Positions 9,865-18,507 of a stretch of 64,000 bases of DNA are shown piece after piece. This DNA is from Erythrobacteraceae bacterium (lineage in GTDB: Bacteria > Pseudomonadota > Alphaproteobacteria > Sphingomonadales > Sphingomonadaceae). The translations under genes were made by a program, and so were the position numbers. Below the pieces are notes generated by a model that ran no database searches, was not told where the DNA came from, and saw only the letters and a program-made list of their open reading frames with translations. Position 1 is the stretch's first letter; every line of letters starts with the position of its first letter. Location: NCBI GenBank assembly GCA_027489065.1, contig JAIYAM010000035.1:49460-113459 (forward strand), written 5' to 3'.

Positions 9865-9913
9865 GATGCTTTAGGGCGCCCGTGTTCTTGCAAGGAAGCG
9901 GACGTGCCTGGCG

Positions 9914-10348
9914 ATGGAGCCGTCCTTGACCCAGAAAATCGATCTCGAACAATTGTGCGCCGAGAAGGGCCTGCGGATCACCGAACAGCGCCGGGTGATC
10001 GCCAAGGTCCTGTCCGAGAGCGACGACCATCCCGATGTCGAGCTGCTCCACAGCCGCGCGGCGGCGGTGGATCCGCGCATCTCTATCGCGACGGTCTACC
10101 GCACGGTGCGCTTGTTCGAGGAAGCGGGCATTCTCGACCGTCACGATTTCGGTGACGGCCGCTCGCGCTACGAACCTGTGCCCGAGGCGCACCACGATCA
10201 CCTCATCGACGTCGAGACCGGCAAGGTCGTCGAATTCGTCGATCCGGAAGTCGAGGCGCTGCAGCGCCAGATCGCGGAGCGGCTCGGCTACCGCCTCGTC
10301 GATCACCGGATGGAGCTTTACGGCGTGCGCCTCTCGCGCAATGACTGA
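9914..10348 (+). CDS. fur: Fur family metalloregulator (Fur/Mur type lacking the CxxC zinc site)
   Basis: A 144-residue ferric-uptake-family repressor. The winged helix includes RITEQRRVIAKVL and RISIATVYRTVRLFEEAGI. The metal-sensing HHDH is at residues 93-96. Classical Fur has a CxxC just after this (structural zinc); here residues 99-102 read D-V-E-T, so that site is missing. Alphaproteobacterial Fur proteins often lack it and several act as manganese-responsive Mur, so the metal sensed cannot be told from sequence. The end overlaps plsC by eight bases. Confidence 0.88.
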   Translation: MEPSLTQKIDLEQLCAEKGLRITEQRRVIAKVLSESDDHPDVELLHSRAAAVDPRISIATVYRTVRLFEEAGILDRHDFGDGRSRYEPVPEAHHDHLIDVETGKVVEFVDPEVEALQRQIAERLGYRLVDHRMELYGVRLSRND

Positions 10349-11201
10349 CTGGGCTGTCAGACAAGCCGCCGCACGGGGTGAGGTTACGCCAGTTACGCTC
10401 GCCGGCTGGATGCACATCGCGATGCGTGCGGCCGGGCTGATCGGGCTGATCCTCGTCTTCGTCCCGCTCCACTACCTGTACCGGGTCTTCGCCTACGGCT
10501 CGCCTTTCCCCATGCTGTTCCTGCGCTATGCCGCGCGGGTGTGCGGGGCAAAGGTCGAGGTGATCGGCACGCACCTGAAGCGTGACGTTTTCTTCGTCGC
10601 CAACCACGTCTCGTGGCTCGACATCCTCGCGCTGGCCGGCGCGAGCGGGACGGCCTTCGTAGCCAAGGCGGAGCTCGCCGAGGCGCCGGTGGTGGGCTGG
10701 CTGGCGAGCCTCAATCGCACGGTGTTCGTCAAGCGCGAGCACCGCATGGGCGTCGCCGAGCAGATCAACGCCCTGAAGGAAGCCTTCGTCGACAACTGGT
10801 CGGTGACGGTCTTCCCGGAAGGCACCACCACCGACGGGCAATCGCTCCTCCCCTTCAAGACCTCGATGCTCTCGGTGCTCGAGCCCCCGCCGCAGGGCGT
10901 GCTCGTCCAGCCGGTGATCGTCGACTACGGGCCGGTTGCGGAATGGATCGGCTGGATCGGCGAGGAAAGCGGGCTCAACAACGCCAAGCGCGTGCTGTCA
11001 CGCAAGGGCACCTTCAAGGTGCGGCTGCACTACCTCGATCCGTTCAGTCCCGAGGACTTTCGGGGGCGCAAGGCGATCAGCCACGAATCGCGCCGCCGCA
11101 TCGAAGAGGCGCTGGTCGCGATCCTCGGAACGCCGCTGCGCCCCTTTGCGCATACAGTGCCGCCGGTGCGGTACGAACCCAAGGTGGAAGCGGCGGAGTA
11201 G
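10341..11201 (+). CDS. plsC: 1-acyl-sn-glycerol-3-phosphate (lysophospholipid) acyltransferase, PlsC-like
   Basis: A membrane-associated acyltransferase of 286 residues that adds the second acyl chain to lysophosphatidate. A hydrophobic N-terminal segment (residues 29-46) is followed by the catalytic NHVSWLD, an HX4D motif at H89/D94, then FVKREHR and the substrate-binding FPEGTTTDG. The ATG at 10341 overlaps fur; an internal ATG at 10410 is a weaker alternative. It could instead be an OlsA-type ornithine-lipid acyltransferase, which shares these motifs. Translational coupling to fur hints at shared expression. Confidence 0.85.
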   Translation: MTDWAVRQAAARGEVTPVTLAGWMHIAMRAAGLIGLILVFVPLHYLYRVFAYGSPFPMLFLRYAARVCGAKVEVIGTHLKRDVFFVANHVSWLDILALAGASGTAFVAKAELAEAPVVGWLASLNRTVFVKREHRMGVAEQINALKEAFVDNWSVTVFPEGTTTDGQSLLPFKTSMLSVLEPPPQGVLVQPVIVDYGPVAEWIGWIGEESGLNNAKRVLSRKGTFKVRLHYLDPFSPEDFRGRKAISHESRRRIEEALVAILGTPLRPFAHTVPPVRYEPKVEAAE

Positions 11202-11202
11202 C

Positions 11203-12087
11203 CTAGAGCCCCGCGCGCACGAGCCAGTCGTGGAAGATGCGCACCGGACGGCTCTCCAGTGCGACCGGCTTGCACACGAACCAGTAGCTGTAGGGACTCT
11301 CGACCGGCTTGCCGGGGAGATTGGTCAGCCGGTTGTCGCTGGCGCGGCGCAGGTGATCGTCGTGCATGATCGCGATGCCGAGCCCCTGGGCCGCCGCCTC
11401 GAGCATCAGCGCGCCCGAATCGTAGTGATCGATCGCCGCCGGATCCATGCTATCGAGCCCGTTGGCCTTCTTCCACGCCACGAAGCTCTCCGGCAACTCG
11501 TTGTGGATGAGGAAAGTCTGCTTGGTCATCACCTCCGGGGTGATGTCCGGACCAATGGCGCGCGCGGTATCCTTGGAACAGATCGCGTGGACGAGATTGT
11601 GGTCGAGGCGGACGGCGTGCAACCCGCTCGCGGGTCCGCGCGACAGGATGATCGCCGCATCGAGCGTGTCGCCGACACGGTCCTCAAGATGCGGCGCGGT
11701 GTCGATGTCGATGTGCAGCAGCGGGTGGCGCTTGCGCAGCTCGCCGAGCCGCGGGAACAGGCGCTGGCTGCCGAACATCGGCAGCACACCCAGCCGCAAC
11801 CGCAGCAGCGCGATATTGTCCGACTGGCTCTCCACCGCCCGGGCGAGTGCCTCCATGTGCGGGTTCACCGCTTCGTAGAACGCCTGACCTTCGTCGGTCA
11901 GCTGCATGGACTGGCGCGCGCGGGTGAAGAGCTTCTTGCCGACGAATTCCTCGAGGTTGCTGATCCGCCGCGACAGCGCCGAGGGGCTGAGACCGATCTC
12001 CTCAGCCGCTGCTCGAGCCGAGCCGAGGCGCACGGTGCGCATGAAGGCTTCGAGGGCACGCAGGGGGGGCAGGCGACGGGCGGGCAT
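11203..12087 (-). CDS. LysR family transcriptional regulator (GcvA-like)
   Basis: A 294-residue LysR regulator. The N-terminal winged helix-turn-helix is clear: LPPLRALEAFMRTVRLGSARAA, then SPSALSRRISNLEEFVGKKLF. The remainder is the co-inducer domain. The opening RRLPPLRALEAF and the overall pattern resemble the GcvA subgroup. It converges on plsC and sits downstream of corC, so no divergent target gene is evident; the effector is unknown. Confidence 0.9.
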   Translation of the reverse strand: MPARRLPPLRALEAFMRTVRLGSARAAAEEIGLSPSALSRRISNLEEFVGKKLFTRARQSMQLTDEGQAFYEAVNPHMEALARAVESQSDNIALLRLRLGVLPMFGSQRLFPRLGELRKRHPLLHIDIDTAPHLEDRVGDTLDAAIILSRGPASGLHAVRLDHNLVHAICSKDTARAIGPDITPEVMTKQTFLIHNELPESFVAWKKANGLDSMDPAAIDHYDSGALMLEAAAQGLGIAIMHDDHLRRASDNRLTNLPGKPVESPYSYWFVCKPVALESRPVRIFHDWLVRAGL

Positions 12088-12180
12088 GAACTCTCTCCTT
12101 GTTGAGACGAGATACGCGCCAGTTGCCCAAAGGATGCAAAAAATCGAAGGAAAAATGCGGGGAAAGGCGAAAAGTTGCGC

Positions 12181-13110
12181 CTACTGCACCTCTTCCGCGA
12201 GCAGCGGCGGGTGCAGACGCAGCCGGGTCACGTGCGTTTCGTCGCCCGCCGTCACTTCAATCTTCCAGCCGCTCGGATGTTCCAGCACCCTCCCGACCGA
12301 CGGCACAGCCTCGGCCAGCACGAAGGCAAGGCCCCCCAGCGTATCGACCGCCTCTTCGACTTCGGCAAGGCGCGGGTCGATCAGCTTGGCAATATCGTCG
12401 AGCTCGGCACGCGCGTCGCAGTCCCACATCCCCTCGCCGATCGAGGTGATCAGCTCCTGCGGTGTCTCGTCATGCTCGTCCTCGATATCGCCGACGATCT
12501 CCTCGACGAGGTCCTCGATGGTGATCAGGCCGTCGGTGCCCGAGAATTCGTCGAGAACGATGGCGAGGTGGACGCGCTGCGTGCGCATGTCGGCTAGCAC
12601 ATCCAGCGCCCCGCGCGCCTGCGGCACGTAGAGCGGCTGGCGCATCAGCGTCGTCCAGTCGGCGGGCGGCGGCGTGCCGTTCGCCAGGAAGGGGAAGATA
12701 TCCTTGATGTGGATCATCCCGATCACGTGATCGAGCGTCTCGCGGTAGACGGGCATGCGCGAATGGCCATGCTCGGAGAAGGCCGCAACCATCTCTGCCC
12801 AGCTGATCGAGGCGTCGACCGCGATGATCTCGCCGCGCGGAACGGCAACGTCGTCGGCGTCGTGTTCGGAAAAGTGGAGGAGGTTGCGCAGCATCTGCCG
12901 CTCGACCCGTGAGAGGTCCCCGCCGGGATGGCCACCGGTGTCCGAGCCGGTCGAGCCGTTCTCGTCCTCGTGCTCGTCGATGGCTTCCTCGAGCTGCTCG
13001 CGCAGGGACCGCGCGCCTTCGAGCCCGAGGATCTTGCGCAAGGCAGGCCAAAGCCCGCTACTACTGTCCGCGTCTCCCGATTGAGACGCAGGCGAATGGG
13101 AATCGGCCAT
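12181..13110 (-). CDS. corC: CorC/HlyC-type CBS-domain protein
   Basis: A 309-residue soluble member of the hemolysin C / CorC family (YbeX). It has two CBS domains (EIIAVDASISWAEMVAAF with HSRMPVYRETLDHVIGMIHIKD, then a second pair near LDVLADMRTQRVHLAIVLDEF) and a C-terminal CorC_HlyC domain. It lacks the membrane DUF21 domain. E. coli YbeX affects magnesium export and ribosome metabolism. ATG at 13110 is chosen; a TTG at 13140 would overlap ybeY. It follows ybeY directly, as in many Proteobacteria; an lnt gene, usual next in the cluster, is absent here. Confidence 0.9.
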   Translation of the reverse strand: MADSHSPASQSGDADSSSGLWPALRKILGLEGARSLREQLEEAIDEHEDENGSTGSDTGGHPGGDLSRVERQMLRNLLHFSEHDADDVAVPRGEIIAVDASISWAEMVAAFSEHGHSRMPVYRETLDHVIGMIHIKDIFPFLANGTPPPADWTTLMRQPLYVPQARGALDVLADMRTQRVHLAIVLDEFSGTDGLITIEDLVEEIVGDIEDEHDETPQELITSIGEGMWDCDARAELDDIAKLIDPRLAEVEEAVDTLGGLAFVLAEAVPSVGRVLEHPSGWKIEVTAGDETHVTRLRLHPPLLAEEVQ

Positions 13111-13136
13111 GGCCTTCGAAACAGCTCCTCGTGGTT

Positions 13137-13616
13137 TCAATCGCCATATGGGTCAGCGATGCCCAGTTTGGCAAGTATCCGGGTCTCCAGCCGCTCCATC
13201 GCCTCGGCCTGCTGGTCGCTCTCCACGTGATCGTGGCCGGCAAGGTGGAGCAATCCGTGGACGATGAGGTGCGTCGCATGGGACTCGAGACTGATACCCT
13301 TCTCCCCGGCCTCACGCGCGCAGGTTCCAAGCGCGAGCGCGATGTCGCCGAGCATGACGGGCGGCCCGTCCGGGGCGAGGTCTTCGAGCTCCTCGCGCTC
13401 CAGCATCGGGAAGGAGAGCACATTGGTCGGCTTGTCACGCTCCCGCCATTCGCGGTTGAGGACATGGACCTCCCCGTCAGAAGTGAACAGCAGGCTGGCG
13501 ATCAGGCGCGGATTGGCAAGCAGCGGCTCCCCCTCCCCGGCAGCCGCCGCAGCGCGCCCGGCCAGCGCCTCCCAGTCGCCCGCAGGCCAATCTTCGATAT
13601 CGATGTCGAGTTGCAT
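13137..13616 (-). CDS. ybeY: YbeY endoribonuclease (16S rRNA 3' maturation, ribosome quality control)
   Basis: A 159-residue zinc-dependent RNase. The metal site is the C-terminal H120-GLL-H124-LAGHD-H130 motif, preceded by PTNVLSFP and MLGDIALAL, all characteristic. The start ATG at 13616 gives MQLDIDIEDW, a normal YbeY opening. It normally follows phoH; here a dioxygenase gene on the other strand lies between them. Confidence 0.95.
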   Translation of the reverse strand: MQLDIDIEDWPAGDWEALAGRAAAAAGEGEPLLANPRLIASLLFTSDGEVHVLNREWRERDKPTNVLSFPMLEREELEDLAPDGPPVMLGDIALALGTCAREAGEKGISLESHATHLIVHGLLHLAGHDHVESDQQAEAMERLETRILAKLGIADPYGD

Positions 13617-13752
13617 GGGATCGGCCCTTAGCGCGGAATGGATCGCGGAGAAACGCCGGGGCGCAATCATCCGTGGCAAGGCCGGCCCGCCCCGATTGCC
13701 GCGATCATGATCAGCCGATTAACCCCATGTAGAAACCTTCCGTGCAAGGCAG

Positions 13753-14841
13753 ATGGGCATGAGCGAACTCAAGGTCTCCAACGATACGTCCGCGTTCGAG
13801 GTGCATGCAGTCCTCGACGAAAGGGGAAAGCTCACGCCGGAAAGCGTGGGCCGCGCCCTGAGCATGATGGATGCTCACGGTCTGGTGGTCCTGACGAACC
13901 TGCTTTCGGACGAGGAGGCGGATCTTGGCCTTTCGCTGATGCGTCAAACCATCGAGGATCCGGACCGCGAGCGCTCGTCCTTCGCGAGCGAAACGGACAA
14001 CCGCTATCTTCGCCGCGACTTCTGCTCCCTTCCCGCAAACCCGGCCGTAACGGGCTTTGCCGCCCAATTGTGCCAGCGTCTCGAGAGGGTCCTCTCGGAA
14101 TATTGCGGCCGATCACGTCCGCTTCTCGAAGTCGCCACCTTCACCAGTTATCTCGGATCGTCGCACCAATATGTTCACCGCGATCCCAGCGGCGTGATCA
14201 GCCTTTTCGCTGCTGTCGAGGATGTGTCGGACCAGCAGGGCGGGACGGTGTTCGTTCCCGGGACGCACATGTACGGCGGTGCCGGAAACAACCTCGGAGG
14301 CCAAGCCAACGAATTGATGGAGCTGTTCCGGACACAGTGCAACTGCCGCATATTTCTCCATAATCTAAAGAAGCTCTGGCGGATGCAAGGGGACGGACAG
14401 GCGCCGCTGGCACCCGGTGAGTTCCTCGACCGGGTGTTCTCGACCAAGTGGGATCAGCACCAGCCGAATCTGCTGCGCTTCGTGTCGGGCAAGAATTCCC
14501 AGTTCAGCCTTCGCACGCTCGGGCCCAGGACCTTGTGGAAGCTCTATCGCCATCGTGTGGCACTCAGGGATTTGTTCCAGCTGGTGCAGATCGCGCCGCG
14601 CAAGGGAACCGTCATTCTCTACCGGAGCGATCTGCTCCACGCCGGCCCCGACAACAGATCGCCGCATCCGCGACGTTTCTTCGGGATGAGCATTGCCCGG
14701 GACATCATCGAAACCAAGTACTGGCATGACGGCTATTCGCCGCATCCGACATTGACGGCCGATCCCCTGACCTTTGGCGACCTTCTGGATTTCACCGTCG
14801 CACCAGAGCCGGCAAGAGTCCTGAACGTCCGCACCGCATAG
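13753..14841 (+). CDS. PhyH-type Fe(II)/2-oxoglutarate dioxygenase, inserted between ybeY and phoH
   Basis: A 362-residue protein with the phytanoyl-CoA dioxygenase signature: HRD (H142, D144) and a distal histidine in LLHAGPDNRS (H296), with an arginine about 11 residues on (R307/R308) as expected for 2-oxoglutarate binding. GGTVFVPGTHMYGG is the usual strand after the HxD. Unusually, about 110 residues separate that strand from the distal histidine. The substrate is unknown; PhyH proteins hydroxylate lipids, secondary metabolites or amino acids. It lies opposite to the ybeY-phoH series and looks less GC-rich in codon choice than its neighbours, suggesting later insertion. A second start at 13759 is possible. 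Confidence 0.8.
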   Translation: MGMSELKVSNDTSAFEVHAVLDERGKLTPESVGRALSMMDAHGLVVLTNLLSDEEADLGLSLMRQTIEDPDRERSSFASETDNRYLRRDFCSLPANPAVTGFAAQLCQRLERVLSEYCGRSRPLLEVATFTSYLGSSHQYVHRDPSGVISLFAAVEDVSDQQGGTVFVPGTHMYGGAGNNLGGQANELMELFRTQCNCRIFLHNLKKLWRMQGDGQAPLAPGEFLDRVFSTKWDQHQPNLLRFVSGKNSQFSLRTLGPRTLWKLYRHRVALRDLFQLVQIAPRKGTVILYRSDLLHAGPDNRSPHPRRFFGMSIARDIIETKYWHDGYSPHPTLTADPLTFGDLLDFTVAPEPARVLNVRTA

Positions 14842-14854
14842 GGCGCGATGCGCG

Positions 14855-14870
14855 GGTCGCTCAGGCGACC
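14855..14870. terminator. Small hairpin between the converging dioxygenase and phoH genes
   Basis: GGTCGC and GCGACC arms face across TCAG, overlapping the phoH stop codon. Only six base pairs and no T-run, so a weak shared terminator at most. Confidence 0.25.
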
Positions 14871-15904
14871 TGATCCTCGCCATTGCCCTCGTAGGCCTCG
14901 ACGATCCGGCCGACAATCGGGTGGCGCACCACGTCGGCGGCGGTGAAGCGGATCGTGCCGAAGCCTTCCACGCCCTCCAGCCGCTCGACCGCGTCGTTCA
15001 GCCCGCTCATGCGCGGGCCGCCGGGAATGTCGACCTGCCGCGGGTCGCCGCAGATCACCATCCGGCTGTTCTGGCCGAAGCGGGTGAGGAACATCTTCAT
15101 CTGCTCGCGCGTGGTGTTCTGCGCCTCATCGAGGATGATGAAGCTGTCGGCCAGCGTGCGCCCGCGCATGAAGGCGATCGGCGCGATCTCGATCTCGCCA
15201 TTGGCGAGCCGCCGCTCGACCTGTTCGGGCGGCATGCAATCGTTCAGCGCGTCGTAGAGCGGACGAAGGTAGGGATCGACCTTCTCCTTCATGTCGCCCG
15301 GCAGGAAGCCCAGTTTCTCCCCCGCCTCGACCGCGGGGCGAGAGAGGATCAAGCGCTGGACGGAACCGGTGATGAGCTGGCTCACCGCCTGGGCGACGGC
15401 GATGTAGGTCTTGCCCGTCCCCGCCGGGCCGAGCGCGAAGATGATGTCGTCCTTTGCAAGGCTGCGCATGTACTCGATCTGCGTCGCGGAGCGCGGCACG
15501 ATGGTTTTCTTGCGCGTCCGGATCATGATCGGCGGCGAGCCCTCGTCGCCCGCGATGATCCCTTCGAGAGTCGGTTCGGCCGACATGGCGATCATCGCCT
15601 CGATCGCGCCGCTATCGAGCGCCTCGCCGCGCGCCAGCCGGTCGTACATGGTCTTGAGGGTCTCTCGCGCGCGTCCGACGTCGTCCTCGGGGCCCTCGAT
15701 CACCACCTGATGCCCGCGGGCGTGGATGAAGACACCCAGCCTGTTCTCGACCTGCACCAGATTGGCGTCGAACTGCCCGAACAGCGGTCCCAGCAGGGCC
15801 TGATTTTCGAAGGTCAGGTCAATGCGGGCGCGCCGCTGGGCCGGGATACCGCGCGGATCGGGCGAGAGCGCCGGGTGCCCGGCACGGGAGGGTCGTCGGC
15901 CCAT
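14861..15904 (-). CDS. phoH: PhoH-like ATPase
   Basis: A 347-residue P-loop ATPase/nucleotidase of the PhoH (PhoL) family, thought to work with YbeY in RNA metabolism. An N-terminal KH-like region precedes the Walker A GPAGTGKT (residues 159-166); Walker B is in FIILDEAQNTT, followed by RFGQNSRMVICGDPRQVD. The start ATG at 15904 yields the length normal for the family; the frame remains open further upstream without a credible start. Position downstream of miaB and upstream of ybeY follows the conserved order, though spaced by opposite-strand genes on both sides. Confidence 0.93.
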   Translation of the reverse strand: MGRRPSRAGHPALSPDPRGIPAQRRARIDLTFENQALLGPLFGQFDANLVQVENRLGVFIHARGHQVVIEGPEDDVGRARETLKTMYDRLARGEALDSGAIEAMIAMSAEPTLEGIIAGDEGSPPIMIRTRKKTIVPRSATQIEYMRSLAKDDIIFALGPAGTGKTYIAVAQAVSQLITGSVQRLILSRPAVEAGEKLGFLPGDMKEKVDPYLRPLYDALNDCMPPEQVERRLANGEIEIAPIAFMRGRTLADSFIILDEAQNTTREQMKMFLTRFGQNSRMVICGDPRQVDIPGGPRMSGLNDAVERLEGVEGFGTIRFTAADVVRHPIVGRIVEAYEGNGEDQVA

Positions 15905-16083
15905 AAGGTCCTTTGGCTGCGGCAGAAGGACGATCCCTCGGCCCTTGAGTCGCGAGCGTAAGCTGCGTGCGCGCCTTGGCAAGCCGGGTGCGGCGAGATG
16001 GTGGGGGAAAGTCACGGATGCTTCACATGCGCGGCCATTGTGTGGTAGGTTGCAGCGAGCAAGGGCCTGAAAGGTCATCACTT

Positions 16084-16980
16084 ATGCGAAGGCTTGCAGG
16101 TGTTGCCATCGGGCTGTCGATCGCCGCATCCGCGGCTGCGCAGGAGGCGCCCGTCCGCACCGCGCCCGAAATCATCGTGCGCCCGCCGCCGACCGAGGCT
16201 GAGCGGCACAAGCAACTGCGCGAATTCACCCGCACCGTGATCCGCCCGCCGCGCATCAACCAGCCGGTCGCGAAGTTCGCCTTTCCGGTGTGCGTCACGG
16301 TGCTCGGCCTGACGTCTGAAGATGCCGAAACGATCGCCGAGCGTATCCGCGAGAATGCCGAGGCACTGGGCGTAACGGCGGATCGCAAACCCGATTGCGT
16401 CCCGACGATCCGCGTCGCCTTCATGGCCCCTGCAGCGGGATCGCCCGCAAGCTGGCTGACGGCGGTTTCGCCGCAGCTTGCCCACCTCACCCCCGCCCAG
16501 CGCGGACGGGTTCTGGCTGAGACGGGGCCGGTGCGGGCGTGGAACAGGGTCGCGGTGCGCGACGCGCTTGGCAGAGCTTTCCGGCCGCAGCTTGGCGATC
16601 AACAGAGATTCCCGACGTACGCGGAAATCCAGCCGCTGAGCACTTCGGATCCCATCGTCACGACCGAGATCACCGGCGCAGCCGTGCTCATTTCCCGGGA
16701 GGCGGCGCACGGCTTTACTTTGGGCCAGATTGCCGATTACGCGACCTTGCGCGCGCTGCTCGGTACTGGACCGGTCGAGGGCGATGCCCCCGCTCCGACC
16801 ATCCTTACCCTGTTCGCCGATCCCAACCCGCCCGCCGGGCTGACCGACTACGACAAGGCTCTGGTGCGCGAACTCTACGATGCTTCGTTCAATGCCAAGC
16901 CGCGCCGGGTCTACAACGACATTGCCCGCGCAGCGGCGGCGGCGGAGCGGTCAGACGGGCGCGGGAACAAGGCCCCGTAG
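16084..16980 (+). CDS. Exported protein of unknown function
   Basis: I do not recognise this 298-residue protein. It begins with a clear signal peptide ([20 protein letters not shown], cut likely after AAA), followed by a proline-rich linker and an alpha/beta body containing two cysteines (in FPVCVTVLG and KPDCVPT) that could form a disulfide. A later segment [28 protein letters not shown] is well structured, with a predicted helix. It lies divergent to phoH and its end overlaps the convergent miaB gene by 30 bases. Codon use fits a real gene. Probably periplasmic or secreted. Confidence 0.8.
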   Translation: MRRLAGVAIGLSIAASAAAQEAPVRTAPEIIVRPPPTEAERHKQLREFTRTVIRPPRINQPVAKFAFPVCVTVLGLTSEDAETIAERIRENAEALGVTADRKPDCVPTIRVAFMAPAAGSPASWLTAVSPQLAHLTPAQRGRVLAETGPVRAWNRVAVRDALGRAFRPQLGDQQRFPTYAEIQPLSTSDPIVTTEITGAAVLISREAAHGFTLGQIADYATLRALLGTGPVEGDAPAPTILTLFADPNPPAGLTDYDKALVRELYDASFNAKPRRVYNDIARAAAAAERSDGRGNKAP

Positions 16981-18288
16981 CGAGACCGGCCCTGCCTCGG
17001 CGAGAGTCACTTCGACCAGATCGCCGATCGCGTGTTCGCCCTCGAACCATACCGATTGCAGCCACGGCGACTTGCCGAGCCACTGGCCGGGGTCACGCCC
17101 GGTCCGGTCCACCAGCACCTTACAGGTCTTGCCCACGCTCGCCTGGTTGAAGGCATATTGCTGCTCGCCAAGGCGGGTCTGGAGGCGTTGGAGACGCTCC
17201 GCCATCACCTCGGGCGCGATCGGGTTGTCCAACGCCGCGGCAGGCGTGCCGGGGCGGGCCGAGTACTTGAAGCTGAAGCACGCGGCGTAGCGGACTTCAT
17301 CGACGATGCTCAGCGTGTCCTCGAATTCGGCCTCGGTTTCGCCCGGGAAGCCGACGATGAAGTCGCCCGAGAGCGCGATGTCGGGGCGGACGGCGCGGAA
17401 CTTTGCGATGACCTTGAGGTAGCTTTCCGCCGTGTGCTGACGGTTCATCGCCTTCAGCACCCTGTCGCTGCCGCTCTGCACCGGCAAGTGCAGGTAAGGC
17501 ATAAGCTTTTCGACCTCGCCATGGGCGGCGATCAGGCTGTCTTCCATGTCGTTGGGGTGGCTGGTGGTGTAGCGGATGCGCTCCAGACCGTCGATCCGGG
17601 CGAGCGCGTGGATCAGACCGGCGAGGCCCGTCCCCCGACCCTTGTCGTCCTCGCCCGCCCAGGCGTTGACGTTCTGGCCCAACAGCGTGATCTCCTTCGC
17701 GCCCGCCTCGACCAGCCGCTCCGCTTCGGCGACCAGGCCCTTGAAAGGCCGCGAGATTTCCGCGCCGCGCGTATAGGGCACGACGCAATAGGTGCAGAAC
17801 TTGTCGCAGCCTTCCTGCACGGAGAGGAAGGCCGAGGAGCCCCGCTTCCGGCGCGCCGGTAGGGCATCAAACTTGGCGATGGCGGGCATGTCCGTGTCGG
17901 TCGCGCGCTTGCCTGCCACGGCCTTCTCGAGCATGTCCGGCAGGCGGTGATAGGCCTGCGGGCCGACCACGATGCTCACCGCAGGCGCACGGCGCATGAT
18001 CTCCTCGCCCTCGGCCTGGGCGACGCAGCCGGCCACCGCGATCATCGGCTGCTTGCCCGACTGCTTGCCCGCAAAGACCAGCCGGCCGACATCGGAATAG
18101 ACCTTTTCCTGAGCCTTTTCACGGATGTGGCAGGTGTTGAGGATGACCAGATCGGCGTCCTCGCCCTCGGCAGCGGGGGTGATGCCCCGCTCGGCCAGCA
18201 GCTCGCCCATGCGCTCGCCGTCATAGACGTTCATCTGGCAGCCGTAGCTCTTGACCCTGTAGGTCCTGGGAGGCGCGGTGGGTTTCAT
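16951..18288 (-). CDS. miaB: MiaB, tRNA-2-methylthio-N6-dimethylallyladenosine synthase
   Basis: A 445-residue radical-SAM methylthiotransferase that adds the ms2 group to i6A37 in tRNAs. Three cysteines of the N-terminal UPF0004 domain bind the auxiliary cluster (C17, C53, C88). The radical-[11 protein letters not shown] triad is C161, C165, C168. A C-terminal TRAM domain ([20 protein letters not shown]) binds tRNA. It heads the miaB-phoH-ybeY-corC series and lies just downstream of a parS-type site. Confidence 0.96.
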   Translation of the reverse strand: MKPTAPPRTYRVKSYGCQMNVYDGERMGELLAERGITPAAEGEDADLVILNTCHIREKAQEKVYSDVGRLVFAGKQSGKQPMIAVAGCVAQAEGEEIMRRAPAVSIVVGPQAYHRLPDMLEKAVAGKRATDTDMPAIAKFDALPARRKRGSSAFLSVQEGCDKFCTYCVVPYTRGAEISRPFKGLVAEAERLVEAGAKEITLLGQNVNAWAGEDDKGRGTGLAGLIHALARIDGLERIRYTTSHPNDMEDSLIAAHGEVEKLMPYLHLPVQSGSDRVLKAMNRQHTAESYLKVIAKFRAVRPDIALSGDFIVGFPGETEAEFEDTLSIVDEVRYAACFSFKYSARPGTPAAALDNPIAPEVMAERLQRLQTRLGEQQYAFNQASVGKTCKVLVDRTGRDPGQWLGKSPWLQSVWFEGEHAIGDLVEVTLAEAGPVSLRGLVPAPV

Positions 18289-18343
18289 GGAGGCGCGCCC
18301 TTAGCGCCGATAGGGGCCGCATTCAATCGCCGCGACTTGCCGG

Positions 18344-18359
18344 TGTTCCACGTGAAACA
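18344..18359. other. parS-type ParB-binding site (copy 1)
   Basis: TGTTCCACGTGAAACA matches the ParB centromere consensus TGTTNCACGTGAAACA at every fixed position. It lies 56 bases upstream of miaB. An identical site occurs at 61283-61298. Chance occurrence of two perfect copies in 64 kb is very unlikely. Known biology: ParB loads at parS and recruits SMC; parS sites usually cluster near the replication origin. Confidence 0.88.
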
Positions 18360-18369
18360 TCGTTATGGA

Positions 18370-18438
18370 GGGGGTCTAACGGGGGCCTGGGAGGGGTCTA
18401 ACAGGGGTCTAGCAGGGGTCTGGGAGGGTCTGGAGGGG
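18370..18438 (+). repeat. G-run tandem repeat, about six units of an 11-bp GGGGTCTRRCA motif
   Basis: Starting 11 bases after the parS core, six degenerate units of 9-12 bases each begin with a run of three to five G (at 18370, 18381, 18393, 18404, 18415, 18426) and continue TCTAAC, TCTAGC or TCTGGG. Four consecutive G4+ runs with 6-7 base loops satisfy a loose G-quadruplex pattern on the plus strand. No gene uses this stretch; it fills the gap between miaB and the lipase gene. Confidence 0.7.
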
Positions 18439-18507
18439 TGGCTGGCCCGATCTGGGGGCCATCATGGACATCCAACACGCCGCGCCCGCCGGCCTTTTGC
18501 GCCGTTC

